In this document: positions 43,245 to 52,347 of the stretch, piece by piece | Layout: each line of letters opens with the position of its first letter | How positions within the stretch are numbered: the stretch's first letter is position 1 | Assembly (NCBI RefSeq): GCF_014851675.1 | Contig: NZ_JACVAE010000001.1 | Coordinates: 434,001-498,000, forward strand | From: Rhizobium sp. ARZ01 | GTDB lineage: Bacteria > Pseudomonadota > Alphaproteobacteria > Rhizobiales > Rhizobiaceae | DNA length: 64,000 nt | Reading direction: 5' to 3' | The notes under the pieces: generated by a model | Told to the model about the DNA's origin: nothing | Databases searched by the model: none | What the model saw: the letters and a program-made list of their open reading frames with translations, nothing else | Position numbers and translations under genes: made by a program

Positions 43245-43898
43245 ATGCGCAAGGGTGAGGAGACGCGCGCAAGGATCCTCGACGTGGCTGAAGCGGCCGT
43301 GCTCTCCAAGGGCTTCGGCGCGACCTCGATCGAGGAACTGATCGCCGAGACCGGCATCACCAAGAGCGGCTTCTTCTACCATTTCCACGACAAGAACGAA
43401 CTGGCGAAGGCGCTCCTCGAGCGCTATATCGAGAACGATACAAGGATCTACGACGAGATCTTCGGGCGGGCGCGCGAATTGGCCGACGACCCGTTACAGG
43501 CCTTCATGCTTGGCCTGAAGCTGCTGTCGGAGCAGCTTGCCGATCTTCCGCGCGGCCATCCGGGCTGCCTGGTCGCGACCTTCTGCGTCTACGAGCGGGC
43601 CTTCGACCGCGATATACAGGAAATCAACCGCCAGGCGGCGCTGATGTGGAGGCGCCGCTTCCGCGGCTATTTCGAGGAAATCATGGCCGTCTACGAGCCG
43701 AGGGAGCCGATCGACGTCGACCAGCTCGCAGACATGGTCTCGACGGTTCTGGAAGGCGGCATCGTCATGTCGAAAGCGCTCAAGGAGCCGAAGAGCCTTT
43801 CCAAACAGCTGTTGGTGCTGCGCGCTTTCGTGAAGATGCTGTTTCGCGGCGGGCGAGAGCGGCGACCGGACGGCCACGTTCAACAATACGATATTTGA
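43245..43898 (+). CDS. TetR/AcrR family transcriptional regulator
   Basis: The 217-residue protein has the TetR helix-turn-helix at residues 8-55: ILDVAEAAVLSKGFGATSIEEL, then AETGITKSGFFYHFHDKNEL. The rest is the ligand-binding helical domain, including the HPGCLVATF segment found in one TetR branch. GGAGG precedes the start by 6 bases. It is divergent from the methyltransferase gene; the GTACC-type dyad just before it is a likely autoregulatory site. Confidence 0.92.
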   Translation: MRKGEETRARILDVAEAAVLSKGFGATSIEELIAETGITKSGFFYHFHDKNELAKALLERYIENDTRIYDEIFGRARELADDPLQAFMLGLKLLSEQLADLPRGHPGCLVATFCVYERAFDRDIQEINRQAALMWRRRFRGYFEEIMAVYEPREPIDVDQLADMVSTVLEGGIVMSKALKEPKSLSKQLLVLRAFVKMLFRGGRERRPDGHVQQYDI

Positions 43899-43944
43899 TG
43901 CACGTCGCCCAGGCGTCCAGCTTTTCGAGCGAGTGACCAGAGCC

Positions 43945-44055
43945 CCGTCATGCCGGACCTGATCCGCCATCCAGCGCTCAGGTCCCGATCGCCGAAGATT
44001 CATTCGCGCCGCAGACGCGGCGATACTGGACCCCGGATCCAGTCCGGGGTGACGG
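43945..44055. repeat. RIME-type intergenic element (copy 4)
   Basis: It begins CCGTCATGCCGGACCTGATC and ends GGATCCAGTCCGGGGTGACGG, with a short centre (GCGCCGCAGACGCGGCG). It lies between the TetR gene and the DUF1254 gene. Confidence 0.82.
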
Positions 44056-44065
44056 AGGAAAAGGA

Positions 44066-45475
44066 TCAGTCGACCCGCTTCACCCCCGGCGGCGTCCAGC
44101 GGCCGTCGAGGGCTTCCGCGCGCGGCGAATAGATTCGCATGGTCAGGGCGAAGGGGCCGTCCTTTGGCGCCGGCAGCCAGTTGCTCTCCTTCTCGCTTCC
44201 GGGCGATTCCGCCTGAACAAGGATCTCCAGCGAACCGTCCGCGTTGCGAACCATCTGGTCCCGGTCTCCGATCGCAAATCGGTTGATCGCATTCGGCACC
44301 TGGAAGCCCTGGTCGTCATACATGGTGATCGACCAGAAGGCGTCGGCCGGCGGCTCCTGGCCCTTTTCGAACCGTAGCACGTATTTGCTCGTTCCCGTCA
44401 GCGGCTGGCCGTCTGCGTCGAAGAAGGCCGTCGGATAGACCGCGTCGGCCGGCAGGTTGGCGCCGAGGCCCCCCAAGGCAACGACGGCGCGCTGTTCGTA
44501 GGATGTGCCGTAGGTGCCGGTGTTGTCGGTGATGACAGACCAGCCGTTGACATGGGTGCCGATGGTCTTGATGCGTGCCACCATCTCGGCAAGCGCGGCC
44601 TTCGCGCCTTCGTTCAGCGCCTGCTGGGTTTCCGCATCGAGCTTCGCCGGATCGAAGTCCTTGCCCGGTTCCAGTCCGATTGCCTTCATCTGGAACAGGA
44701 TCGGATAATCGTTCGGATGTGGCGGGTACTTCTGCATGAGGTCTGCCAGCCGGTCGAACACGGCGATGCCGTCAAGCTTTTCCATCTGTACCAGCGGCGG
44801 CGTCTTGCCGTCGATCGATGGATCGACCGGGCTCTCCGCCGGCGGCGTGTAGTCCTTGCCCCACTGGCTCAGCGGCGTCAGCCTCAGCCCGTCCTGCACC
44901 CTGTGCACATTGTCATAGTCCAACGGGCCATTCGTCTGCGTGCGGCCCATGAGCCAGATCATCGCGGTCGGCGCATTGATGCGCTCGACGCCCTCGGGCA
45001 AGTCTCCGCTCCAGCCGGGCGCGACATAGGCGAAGCTGCCGGACCTGGTGCCGGTCGTGCGCGAGCCGAGCGAACTGAACACGTCCGTCCACATGTCGAG
45101 CGAGGGTACCAGATAGTAGCGGCCGCCCGTGTTCGGCACCGAAAGGATCAGCGGTTCTTGGGAAAGATCGGCCCAGGCGAAGGAATAGAGCGTATCGAAG
45201 TTGAAGCGCACGATGTCCCGCGCATCGGCCCTCGGATAGGTGCGGAAGTGGGCGAACTGGTTGACCGGCGCGCGCATCGGAACCGTGGTGGCGTTCGGCA
45301 CGTTGGTCGCCTGCTTCATCGTCATGTCCATCAACACGATCGGATAGGCGTAGAAATAGAGGTCGCGCGCCAGCGCCCTGGCCTTTTCCGGGGAGAGCGC
45401 CGCTTGCGCGAACGCTGTTCCCGCGTTCAGAAACAGCGCAGCGGCTGCGAGGATCGATGCGGCACGCATTTTCAT
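44066..45475 (-). CDS. DUF1254/DUF1214 exported protein
   Basis: The protein of about 469 residues has a signal peptide (ILAAAALFLNAGTAFAQA), an N-terminal DUF1254 domain (LYFYAYPIVLMDMTMKQATN) and a C-terminal DUF1214 domain (FWSITMYDDQGFQVPNAIN to the end). The family is predicted periplasmic, of unknown activity. The start at 45475 is supported by GGAGG 6 bases upstream. Confidence 0.9.
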   Translation of the reverse strand: MKMRAASILAAAALFLNAGTAFAQAALSPEKARALARDLYFYAYPIVLMDMTMKQATNVPNATTVPMRAPVNQFAHFRTYPRADARDIVRFNFDTLYSFAWADLSQEPLILSVPNTGGRYYLVPSLDMWTDVFSSLGSRTTGTRSGSFAYVAPGWSGDLPEGVERINAPTAMIWLMGRTQTNGPLDYDNVHRVQDGLRLTPLSQWGKDYTPPAESPVDPSIDGKTPPLVQMEKLDGIAVFDRLADLMQKYPPHPNDYPILFQMKAIGLEPGKDFDPAKLDAETQQALNEGAKAALAEMVARIKTIGTHVNGWSVITDNTGTYGTSYEQRAVVALGGLGANLPADAVYPTAFFDADGQPLTGTSKYVLRFEKGQEPPADAFWSITMYDDQGFQVPNAINRFAIGDRDQMVRNADGSLEILVQAESPGSEKESNWLPAPKDGPFALTMRIYSPRAEALDGRWTPPGVKRVD

Positions 45476-45604
45476 GGCGACCTCCAGGCATTTCGATTGA
45501 GCGGCGTTGCCACCGGACCGATGGAACGCTGCCACGTCCGGTTGTCTTTCGTCAATAATTTGGTTGCGTCGGCGATATTGCCAACGCCATTTCAAAACGG
45601 TCGG

Positions 45605-46126
45605 CTAGCCGCCTTCCATCTGGCGCGCCAATTCGGCGAGTTTGCGCACCGTGTTGAGATTGCGCGCCGTCGCCAGCTTCAGCGCCGGCAGCTTGAGCTT
45701 CGAACGGCCGGAGCCGTCGGGGTAATGCACATAGATCTCGCAGCCCGCGAGGTGCGCCTGCTCTCCGTCGGGTGCCACCATCTTGTCCAGCGCATCCTTT
45801 GGCGCTGGCTCAGACAGGAAGTTCACCATCAGGTAGTTCGGCTTGGCCTCCGGGAACGGATTGTTGGCGGCGATCGCCGCCAGTTCCTCGCCCGTCCGCA
45901 ACATGACGCCCGGTGCCATGCCCATGCGCTCGGCCAGCGCATCTCCCAGCATCCTTGCAGCATCCTTCCGGGATAGCTTCGTTCGCAGAAGCACGTTGCC
46001 GCTCTGGATATAGGTTCGGACGTCCTCGAGGCCGGCCGCCTCGCAGAGTGCCTTGAGGTCGGACATCAACAGCGTGCCGGCGCCGCCGACATTGATGGCG
46101 CGAAGCAGGGCGACATAGACCGGCAT
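45605..46126 (-). CDS. DUF1697 family protein
   Basis: The 173-residue protein has the DUF1697 N-terminus YVALLRAINVGGAGTLLMSDLK, then RTYIQSGNVLL, and the late GRSKLKLPALKLATARNLNTV segment. The family has no established function. It is short of nothing and has no signal peptide. It lies between oligopeptidase B and the DUF1254 gene on the same strand. Confidence 0.9.
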   Translation of the reverse strand: MPVYVALLRAINVGGAGTLLMSDLKALCEAAGLEDVRTYIQSGNVLLRTKLSRKDAARMLGDALAERMGMAPGVMLRTGEELAAIAANNPFPEAKPNYLMVNFLSEPAPKDALDKMVAPDGEQAHLAGCEIYVHYPDGSGRSKLKLPALKLATARNLNTVRKLAELARQMEGG

Positions 46127-46192
46127 GCTTGTCTCCGGATGTGCTGGTGGTCGGGTCAGGACAGGATATCAGACCAGACGTTTGCCAGAAGA

Positions 46193-48286
46193 CTACATCT
46201 TCCCCGCCACCTTGATCGCAAACGCGTATTCGAAGGCGATCTCTTCCAGCCGCTGGAAGCGTCCCGAAGCACCGCCATGGCCGGCGCCCATGTTGGTGCG
46301 CAGCAGGATCGGCGCGTCGCCGGTCGCCTTCTCGCGCAGCTTGGCGACCCACTTGGTCGGCTCCCAGTAGGTGACGCGCGGGTCGGTCAGGCCGGAAAGG
46401 GCGAGGATCGGCGGGTAGGCCTGTGCCGCCACATTGTCGTAGGGCGAGTAGGAGGCCATCAGCTTGTAAAAGGCCTCGCTCTCGATCGGGTTGCCCCATT
46501 CGGCCCATTCGGGCGGCGTCAGCGGCAGGGTGTCGTCGAGCATGGTGTTGAGCACATCGACGAAGGGGACGGCGGCGATGATGCCGCCGAATTTTTCCGG
46601 TGCCATGTTCGTGACCGCGCCCATCAGCATGCCGCCGGCCGATCCGCCCTCGGCGACGATCTTTGCGTAGGATGTGAACTTCTCCTGATTCAGATAGTCG
46701 GCCGACGCGATGAAGTCCTTGAAGGTGTTGGTCTTCTTGTCCATCTTGCCGTCTTCGTACCAGGCATAGCCTTTCTCCTTGCCGCCGCGGATATGGGCGA
46801 TGGCATAGATGAAGCCGCGGTCGACGAGCGACAGGCAGTTGGTGTTGAAGCCGGCCGGAATCGAGATGCCGTAGGCGCCATAGCCGTAGAGCAGGCAGGG
46901 TGCCGAACCGTCGAGCGGTGTGTCCTTGCGATAGAGCAGGGTGACCGGCACGCGCTCGCCGTCATGGGCAGGCGCGAAGACGCGGCGGGTAACATAGTCG
47001 TCGATGTTGTGGCCGGAAGGGACTTCCTGTGTCTTCAGGAGCGTCCGCTCGCGTGTCGCCATGTTGTAGTCGAACAGTTGCGACGGCGTCGTCATCGAGG
47101 AGTAGGAGAAGCGGATGACGTCGGTGTCGTATTCCGCAGCCCCCGAAAGCCCGAGCGAATAGGCCTCTTCGGCAAAGGCGATCTCGTGCTGCTCGCCGCT
47201 CTTGCGGTCGCGCACGATGATGCGCGGCAGGCCCTCGTGGCGCTCCAGCCAGACGAGGTGACGGGCGAAGGCGAGGTGGTTGAGGATCAGCGTGCCGGGG
47301 CGATGCGGTACGACCTCGCTCCAGTTCTCCCGGCCCGGTGCGTTCACCGGCGCCTGCATGATCCTGAAATCCTTGGCGCCGTCGGCGTTCGTCAGGATGA
47401 AGAAGACGTCGCCGCCTTCCGTCATGGAGTATTCCAGGCCCGTGCTGCGCGGCGAGACGATCGCCGGCTCCGCCAAAAGATCCTTGGTCGAGAGCAGCCG
47501 GTATTCGCTCGTCTCGTGGTCGTGGATGTCGATGTAGATGAAGTCATCGAGCAGCGAGCCGCCGACCGACATGAAGAAGCCGGGGTCCTTTTCCTCGTAG
47601 ACGAGGCGGTCCTGCGACTGCGGCTGGCCGAGGACGTGGTGGAAGATCTTCGAGGGGCGGTGGTTCTCGTCCTGAAGCGTGTAGAAGAAGCTCTTGCCAT
47701 CAGGCGCCCAGGCGCCGCCGCCGCCGGTGTTCTCGATCAGATCGCCGCGATCCTCGAGGGTCGCCAGATCGCGCACCTTCAGCGTGAAATATTCGGAGCC
47801 CTTGTCGTCATAGCCCCAGATGCCGAGCGAGTGATCAGTGCAGTGGTCCAGCCCGGAAAGACGGAAATACCCCTTGCCCGCAGCCTCCTTGTCGCCGTCG
47901 AGCAGGAGCGTCTGCTCGCCGCCGTCGCGCGGCTGACGGAAATAGCGTGGCTGCTCGCCGCCCGTCACATAGGAGGTGCCGTAGGCATAGGGGCCATCCT
48001 TGACCGGCACCGACATGTCGTCTTCCTTGATGCGCCCGCGCATCTCCTTGAAGAGCACCTTCTGCAGGTCCTTCGTATCCTCCATCGCCGCTTCCATGTA
48101 GGAGTTTTCGGCCTCAAGGTGTGCGCGGATTTCCGGGTCGAGTATGGAGGTATCCTTGAACATCGCCTGCCAGTTGTCGGCGCGGAACCAGGCATAGTCG
48201 TCAATCCGGGTGATGCCGTGGCGCGTGTCCTCGACCGGCTTCTTCGTGGCGATCGGGGCTGTGGGAAGGTTCTTGAATGCGGTCAA
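46193..48286 (-). CDS. ptrB: Oligopeptidase B (S9A serine peptidase)
   Basis: The 697-residue protein has an N-terminal beta-propeller and a C-terminal alpha/beta hydrolase domain with the GGSAGGML catalytic serine elbow, a later aspartate in GLTDPRVTYWEP and the histidine in MGAGHGG. Oligopeptidase B cleaves after basic residues in short peptides in the cytoplasm. The length is typical and there is no signal peptide. A RIME copy follows at its 5' side. Confidence 0.94.
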   Translation of the reverse strand: MTAFKNLPTAPIATKKPVEDTRHGITRIDDYAWFRADNWQAMFKDTSILDPEIRAHLEAENSYMEAAMEDTKDLQKVLFKEMRGRIKEDDMSVPVKDGPYAYGTSYVTGGEQPRYFRQPRDGGEQTLLLDGDKEAAGKGYFRLSGLDHCTDHSLGIWGYDDKGSEYFTLKVRDLATLEDRGDLIENTGGGGAWAPDGKSFFYTLQDENHRPSKIFHHVLGQPQSQDRLVYEEKDPGFFMSVGGSLLDDFIYIDIHDHETSEYRLLSTKDLLAEPAIVSPRSTGLEYSMTEGGDVFFILTNADGAKDFRIMQAPVNAPGRENWSEVVPHRPGTLILNHLAFARHLVWLERHEGLPRIIVRDRKSGEQHEIAFAEEAYSLGLSGAAEYDTDVIRFSYSSMTTPSQLFDYNMATRERTLLKTQEVPSGHNIDDYVTRRVFAPAHDGERVPVTLLYRKDTPLDGSAPCLLYGYGAYGISIPAGFNTNCLSLVDRGFIYAIAHIRGGKEKGYAWYEDGKMDKKTNTFKDFIASADYLNQEKFTSYAKIVAEGGSAGGMLMGAVTNMAPEKFGGIIAAVPFVDVLNTMLDDTLPLTPPEWAEWGNPIESEAFYKLMASYSPYDNVAAQAYPPILALSGLTDPRVTYWEPTKWVAKLREKATGDAPILLRTNMGAGHGGASGRFQRLEEIAFEYAFAIKVAGKM

Positions 48287-48387
48287 GCTGAGTACTCCGG
48301 CAAATCAGGCGGGACAGAAGGACAGAGATAGAGGTGCAGGCGCCTTGCATCAAGACACTTGCCTTCTCGAGCGCTTGTCTCACTCTT

Positions 48388-48503
48388 CCGTCATGCTGGA
48401 CTGGATCCGGCATCCAGCAGCGCAAGTACTTGCGCGGGTAGAAGGACCAATCGCGCCGCAGACGCGGCGCGGCTGGATGCCGGCTCGGGGGCCGGCATGA
48501 CGG
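48388..48503. repeat. RIME-type intergenic element (copy 5)
   Basis: It starts CCGTCATGCTGGACTGGATC and ends GGGGGCCGGCATGACGG, enclosing GCGCAAGTACTTGCGCG, a perfect hairpin. It lies between the YceI and oligopeptidase B genes. Confidence 0.82.
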
Positions 48504-48520
48504 AGAGATGTTGGCAGCTG

Positions 48521-49096
48521 TCACCGGCGCTGGCCGCGAATGTCCATGTCGAACTTGACGACGTTGAGATAGATCGGCGTGCCGACGTCCATGTGATAGC
48601 GCGAGCGATAGACGTTTCCGCTCACGTTGAAGGCAATCGCGTTGCCGTTGAGGCCCTGTAGCCGCACCGCGAACTGTTCGCGGTGCGTGATGCCGCGGGC
48701 GGTCAGCATGCCGTCGACCACTGCGGTATTGTCGCCGGTCTGCCGCACGGCGGTGGAGCGGAAGGTCACGGTCGGATAGGCGTCGGCATCGAAGACGGCG
48801 CTCGAGCGCAGGAAATTCTCCATGCGTTGCTCGGGCGTAGACACACTCTGCGGATAGAGGGTGAAGGAGACGGTCGACGCGCCGATACTGCCGCCGTCTA
48901 TGCGGAAGCGCCCCGAGAACTTGGTGAACCTGCCATTGATGCCGCCACCGCCGACCTGGTCCACCGAGAAACGGATCTGCGAGGATGCGCCGATGTCATA
49001 GGTACCGGCCACCTGAGACAATTCGGGTGCCGCCTCTGCGCAAGGAGTACCGAGAAGGGCCGGGAGGACGGCGAGCGTCACGACAGCATATTTCAT
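48521..49096 (-). CDS. YceI family periplasmic protein
   Basis: The 191-residue protein has a signal peptide (VLPALLGTPCAEAA) and the YceI lipocalin-like strands: IRFSVDQVGGGGINGRFTKF, EQRMENFLRSSAVFDADAYP and ARGITHREQF. It probably binds an isoprenoid quinone-like lipid in the periplasm. Its start overlaps the cytochrome b561 gene stop by 4 bases (ATGA), so the pair is one operon, an arrangement seen in many bacteria. Confidence 0.92.
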   Translation of the reverse strand: MKYAVVTLAVLPALLGTPCAEAAPELSQVAGTYDIGASSQIRFSVDQVGGGGINGRFTKFSGRFRIDGGSIGASTVSFTLYPQSVSTPEQRMENFLRSSAVFDADAYPTVTFRSTAVRQTGDNTAVVDGMLTARGITHREQFAVRLQGLNGNAIAFNVSGNVYRSRYHMDVGTPIYLNVVKFDMDIRGQRR

Positions 49097-49728
49097 CTTT
49101 TGCTTCCTTCACTTGTTCCGGTGCTTGGTCCCGTGGGCGTCGGGCCAGAATCCGGGCGAACTGGATCCGGGAGAACCTGCGGCGATCGCCCGAGCATTCG
49201 CAGCAGCACCTCGTCACGGCGGACAAAATGGTGATAGAGCGCGGCAGCGGCGTGGAACACGGCCAGCCCGAGCAAAACATAGGCGGCGCTCGCGTGGACC
49301 AATGTCCAGAAGTCTTCTGCCGCGCCGCTTCTTGCCAGCGGCAGAGACGGGATGACGACCAGATTGAAGAAGAAGGTCGGAATGTTCAGCGTCGAGGTCG
49401 AGGCAACGGCCCATCCCGCAACCGGCACGGCAAGGGACAGGAGCGCGAGCGCGACATGCGTCGCATGCGAGGCCTTCCGTTCGATCGGGCTTAGGCTCGG
49501 CACCGGTGGCGGATGACGGGTGAAGAGCCATAGCGCGGCGCGCAGGCAGGCAAGGCCGAGGGCCGCGATCCCGATCGACTTGTGCCATTGGTAGAGCGAG
49601 AACTGGAGAGCAGGGTCTATCGCCATACGGCGCATGACGAAGCCGAGGCCCACAAGGCCGAGGATCATCAGGGCGATCAGCCAATGCAGGGCGATCGCCA
49701 ATGCACCGTATCCGCTCCCTTGCCGCAT
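49093..49728 (-). CDS. Cytochrome b561 family membrane protein
   Basis: The 211-residue protein has four membrane segments with haem-ligand histidines: HWLIALMILGLVGLGFVMRR, SLYQWHKSIGIAAL and the later LVHASAAYVLLGLAVFHAA. It passes electrons across or within the inner membrane, probably from the quinone pool to periplasmic partners. Its stop overlaps the start of yceI. The tail beyond residue 180 is polar. Confidence 0.92.
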   Translation of the reverse strand: MRQGSGYGALAIALHWLIALMILGLVGLGFVMRRMAIDPALQFSLYQWHKSIGIAALGLACLRAALWLFTRHPPPVPSLSPIERKASHATHVALALLSLAVPVAGWAVASTSTLNIPTFFFNLVVIPSLPLARSGAAEDFWTLVHASAAYVLLGLAVFHAAAALYHHFVRRDEVLLRMLGRSPQVLPDPVRPDSGPTPTGPSTGTSEGSKR

Positions 49729-49880
49729 ATCCGGCCTCCGATCACATCAGAGCTTAACAGACAATCAAGGTAGTCCGTTTATTCCGGAGTATCGTTCGCT
49801 CCGATATCCGGATGCCTCAGTCCCGGCGCTTTCCGATGGAATGCGCAATTCAATTGTCTCGCCCTACAGTCCCTGTTTCA

Positions 49881-50612
49881 ATGATCCGCATCCTTGCTTC
49901 CGCCACCCTTGTGCTTTCCCTCATCGGTTCCGCTGCTGCTGGCCCGCGACTGGTGGAACCCAGGTTGCACGTTGCGAAGAGCCACTCCGGGCCGGCGCGT
50001 GTCGCGCTCACCTTCGATGCCTGCATGGGCAAGGTCGATATGCGCATCCTCGACGTTCTGCTGCGTGAGAAGATCCCGGCGACGATCTTCGTCACGGCCC
50101 GTTGGCTGAAGCACAATCCGCGAGCGACGGCGGTGCTGCGGTCTCATCCCGAGCAGTTCGAAATCGAAAATCACGGCGCCATGCATGTGCCCGCCGTTGA
50201 CTACCCGACCTCGGTCTACGGCATCACCGCGGCAGGCTCGCCGCAATCTGTGGCGCGCGAGGTCGAAATTGGCGGTGAGGCAATCCTTGGCGCCGGCGCG
50301 CCGCCGCCACATTGGTTTCGCGGAGCCACGGCCAAGTATACAGCCTCCTCGATCACGGAGATATCAAGGCTCGGTTACCGGATCGCCGGCTATTCGGTGA
50401 ATGGAGACGACGGCTCGTTGCTGGGGGCGAAGGCCGCGGAACGGCGGGTCGCTTCGGCGCGCAACGGCGACGTCGTGATCGCCCATATCAACCAGCCGTC
50501 CCATGCTGCAGGCGCAGGGGTTGCGAAGGGCATCCTGGCATTGAAGGCAAAGGGTGTCACATTCATTCGCCTGTCCGATGCGGATGCCGTGGAACCTGCG
50601 CCCGCCCTCTGA
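49881..50612 (+). CDS. Polysaccharide deacetylase family protein, exported
   Basis: The protein of about 243 residues has a signal peptide (LASATLVLSLIGSAAAG) and a NodB-type domain: VALTFDACMGKVDMRILDVL replaces the usual TFDDGP, NHGAMH supplies metal histidines, and WFRGATAKY is the RxPY-like motif. Activity is likely carbohydrate deacetylation, but the altered first motif makes this a divergent member. The start codon is uncertain because there is no good ribosome site. Confidence 0.85.
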   Translation: MIRILASATLVLSLIGSAAAGPRLVEPRLHVAKSHSGPARVALTFDACMGKVDMRILDVLLREKIPATIFVTARWLKHNPRATAVLRSHPEQFEIENHGAMHVPAVDYPTSVYGITAAGSPQSVAREVEIGGEAILGAGAPPPHWFRGATAKYTASSITEISRLGYRIAGYSVNGDDGSLLGAKAAERRVASARNGDVVIAHINQPSHAAGAGVAKGILALKAKGVTFIRLSDADAVEPAPAL

Positions 50613-50640
50613 CGGGCGGGACTGAACCGATTGACAGGAC

Positions 50641-51747
50641 CTAGCCCGGCAAAACCGGCTTCTGCTTGTTGTCGGTGCGCAATTCGTCCGCGATCGTCAT
50701 GCCGATGATCGACAATGGCAGCGCCAGCATCGCGCCGGCAGCCCCCCACATCCAGCTCCAGAAGACGATCGCGGTGAAGATGATGAAGGCGTTGACCTCC
50801 AGCCGCTTTCCCATGACAGACGGCAGCACGAAGTTCTCGATCACGAGGTGCGTCAGGAAGAAGGCGAGCGCCGGCGTCAGCCCGATCAGGACGGTGTCAT
50901 GCGCCAGCAGCCCCGCGGCGACCAGCGACAGCGTCATGACGGTGACGCCGAGGAACGGCACGAAGGACGTGACGAAGGCGAAAAGGCCCCACATCCAGGG
51001 TACGCCCAGATTGCCGACAAAGGCGATCAGGGTCGTGACAACCCCGAGCGCGCCATAGGCGAGTGCGGCGGTGGCGAAGTAGTAGCTGAGCGACCGGTCT
51101 ATGGCATTCATCACGCGGATGGCCGTGAGGCGTTGCTCACGCTCGGCAAAGGCGAGGACAAGCATGCGGCGCAGCCTCAGTCGCCCCGAAAGGAACAGGA
51201 CGAGTGCGGCGAAGAATATCAAGACCTGGACCAGCGCCGGAGTGACACCCGCCGTTATGATACCGAGGAGACTGCCTGCTTTTTCCAGGGCGCTGTCGAG
51301 CGTGACGGAGCCCGCCGTGAGGCTGCGAGGGTTGATGTGGAGCCATTCGAGCCTGTTCAGAAGCGGTGTGATGCGCTCGATCGTCGCGTTCACGAGGTCC
51401 GGCGCTTGCCCGGCAAGACGCATCAGCGGACCCGAGAGCGCTACGGCCGCGAAAAAGACACCGATGCCGAACGATGTGGCGAGCAGCAGCGCCGTCGGCA
51501 ATGGCGGGATGCCCAGGTCGTTCAGCTTCTCTGCCGCGACGGCAAGGATCAGACCGGTCACAACAGCAAGCGTCAGCGGGATCAGTATCGGTGCCATCAC
51601 GTAGATGGCTCCGAGCGCCATGATGATGAAGATGCCGATCATCGCCCAGCGCGACGTCAATTCCAATCCGTCCATGGGGGGAGGTGGCTCTTCCGGCAGG
51701 AGGCTCGCCCCCTGGCCATTTTCGCTCTTGCTCAGCATCTCGTGCAT
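50641..51747 (-). CDS. AI-2E family transporter (PerM-like)
   Basis: The protein of about 368 residues has about eight membrane segments and the conserved mid-protein NAIDRSLSYYFATAALAYGALG and GVPWMWGLFAFVTSFVPFLG stretches. The family includes the AI-2 exporter TqsA and other permeases, so the substrate is not defined. The start at 51747 has GAGGGGAG 7 bases upstream. Confidence 0.88.
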   Translation of the reverse strand: MHEMLSKSENGQGASLLPEEPPPPMDGLELTSRWAMIGIFIIMALGAIYVMAPILIPLTLAVVTGLILAVAAEKLNDLGIPPLPTALLLATSFGIGVFFAAVALSGPLMRLAGQAPDLVNATIERITPLLNRLEWLHINPRSLTAGSVTLDSALEKAGSLLGIITAGVTPALVQVLIFFAALVLFLSGRLRLRRMLVLAFAEREQRLTAIRVMNAIDRSLSYYFATAALAYGALGVVTTLIAFVGNLGVPWMWGLFAFVTSFVPFLGVTVMTLSLVAAGLLAHDTVLIGLTPALAFFLTHLVIENFVLPSVMGKRLEVNAFIIFTAIVFWSWMWGAAGAMLALPLSIIGMTIADELRTDNKQKPVLPG

Positions 51748-51928
51748 CGCGCTTCTCCCCTCGCTGCGCCGGTAACGCACGGCAAGGATTCCGGTTCCGG
51801 ATCGCGAAATGAAAGGAAGCGTAGCACATCAAATAGCGGGGAAAAGGCGACGATGTCCCGATTGTGACTCTCAATTGCCCCATTTCCCTCGCAGGGACCG
51901 CACGACCCAGCCCGGAGTGATTCATCGC

Positions 51929-52318
51929 ATGAAGACCGCCATCGCCCTGTTCGTGACCGCCTGTGCCATTGCGCCGACCGCGCATGCGATGGATGCACGT
52001 TTGCGCGGCCAGTTCGAAAAACTAGATCCGCAGACCCGGATGGAGCAGCGCTGCGACCTGGAGGCGATGAACCGCATCAAGGCTGCAAAGCTGGGCTACC
52101 GGCCGGACAAGGTGATCGCCTATTCGTTCGGCGATCCCGTGACCGCCGACAACGTGCTCAAGGCGAAGGGAGCGGTCTTCCGCAGTGAGGGCGAGTGGTA
52201 CCGGCTGGCCTTCAAATGCGAGACCACGCCGGACCGTTTCGATGTCACAACCTTCAAATTCCGCATCGGCGAGATGGTGGCGCGCGAGGATTGGGACGCG
52301 CATTACCTCTACGATTGA
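51929..52318 (+). CDS. DUF930 domain protein, exported
   Basis: The 129-residue protein has a signal peptide (IALFVTACAIAPTAHA) and the DUF930 core LDPQTRMEQRCDLEAMNRI, then DKVIAYSFGDPV and SEGEWYRLAFKC, with two cysteines likely to be disulphide-bonded. Function is unknown. The start at 51929 has CGGAGTG about 9 bases upstream. It is isolated between convergent and divergent neighbours. Confidence 0.85.
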   Translation: MKTAIALFVTACAIAPTAHAMDARLRGQFEKLDPQTRMEQRCDLEAMNRIKAAKLGYRPDKVIAYSFGDPVTADNVLKAKGAVFRSEGEWYRLAFKCETTPDRFDVTTFKFRIGEMVAREDWDAHYLYD

Positions 52319-52347
52319 TACGGGGCAGGAGCGGGCAGTCTCAGCGT

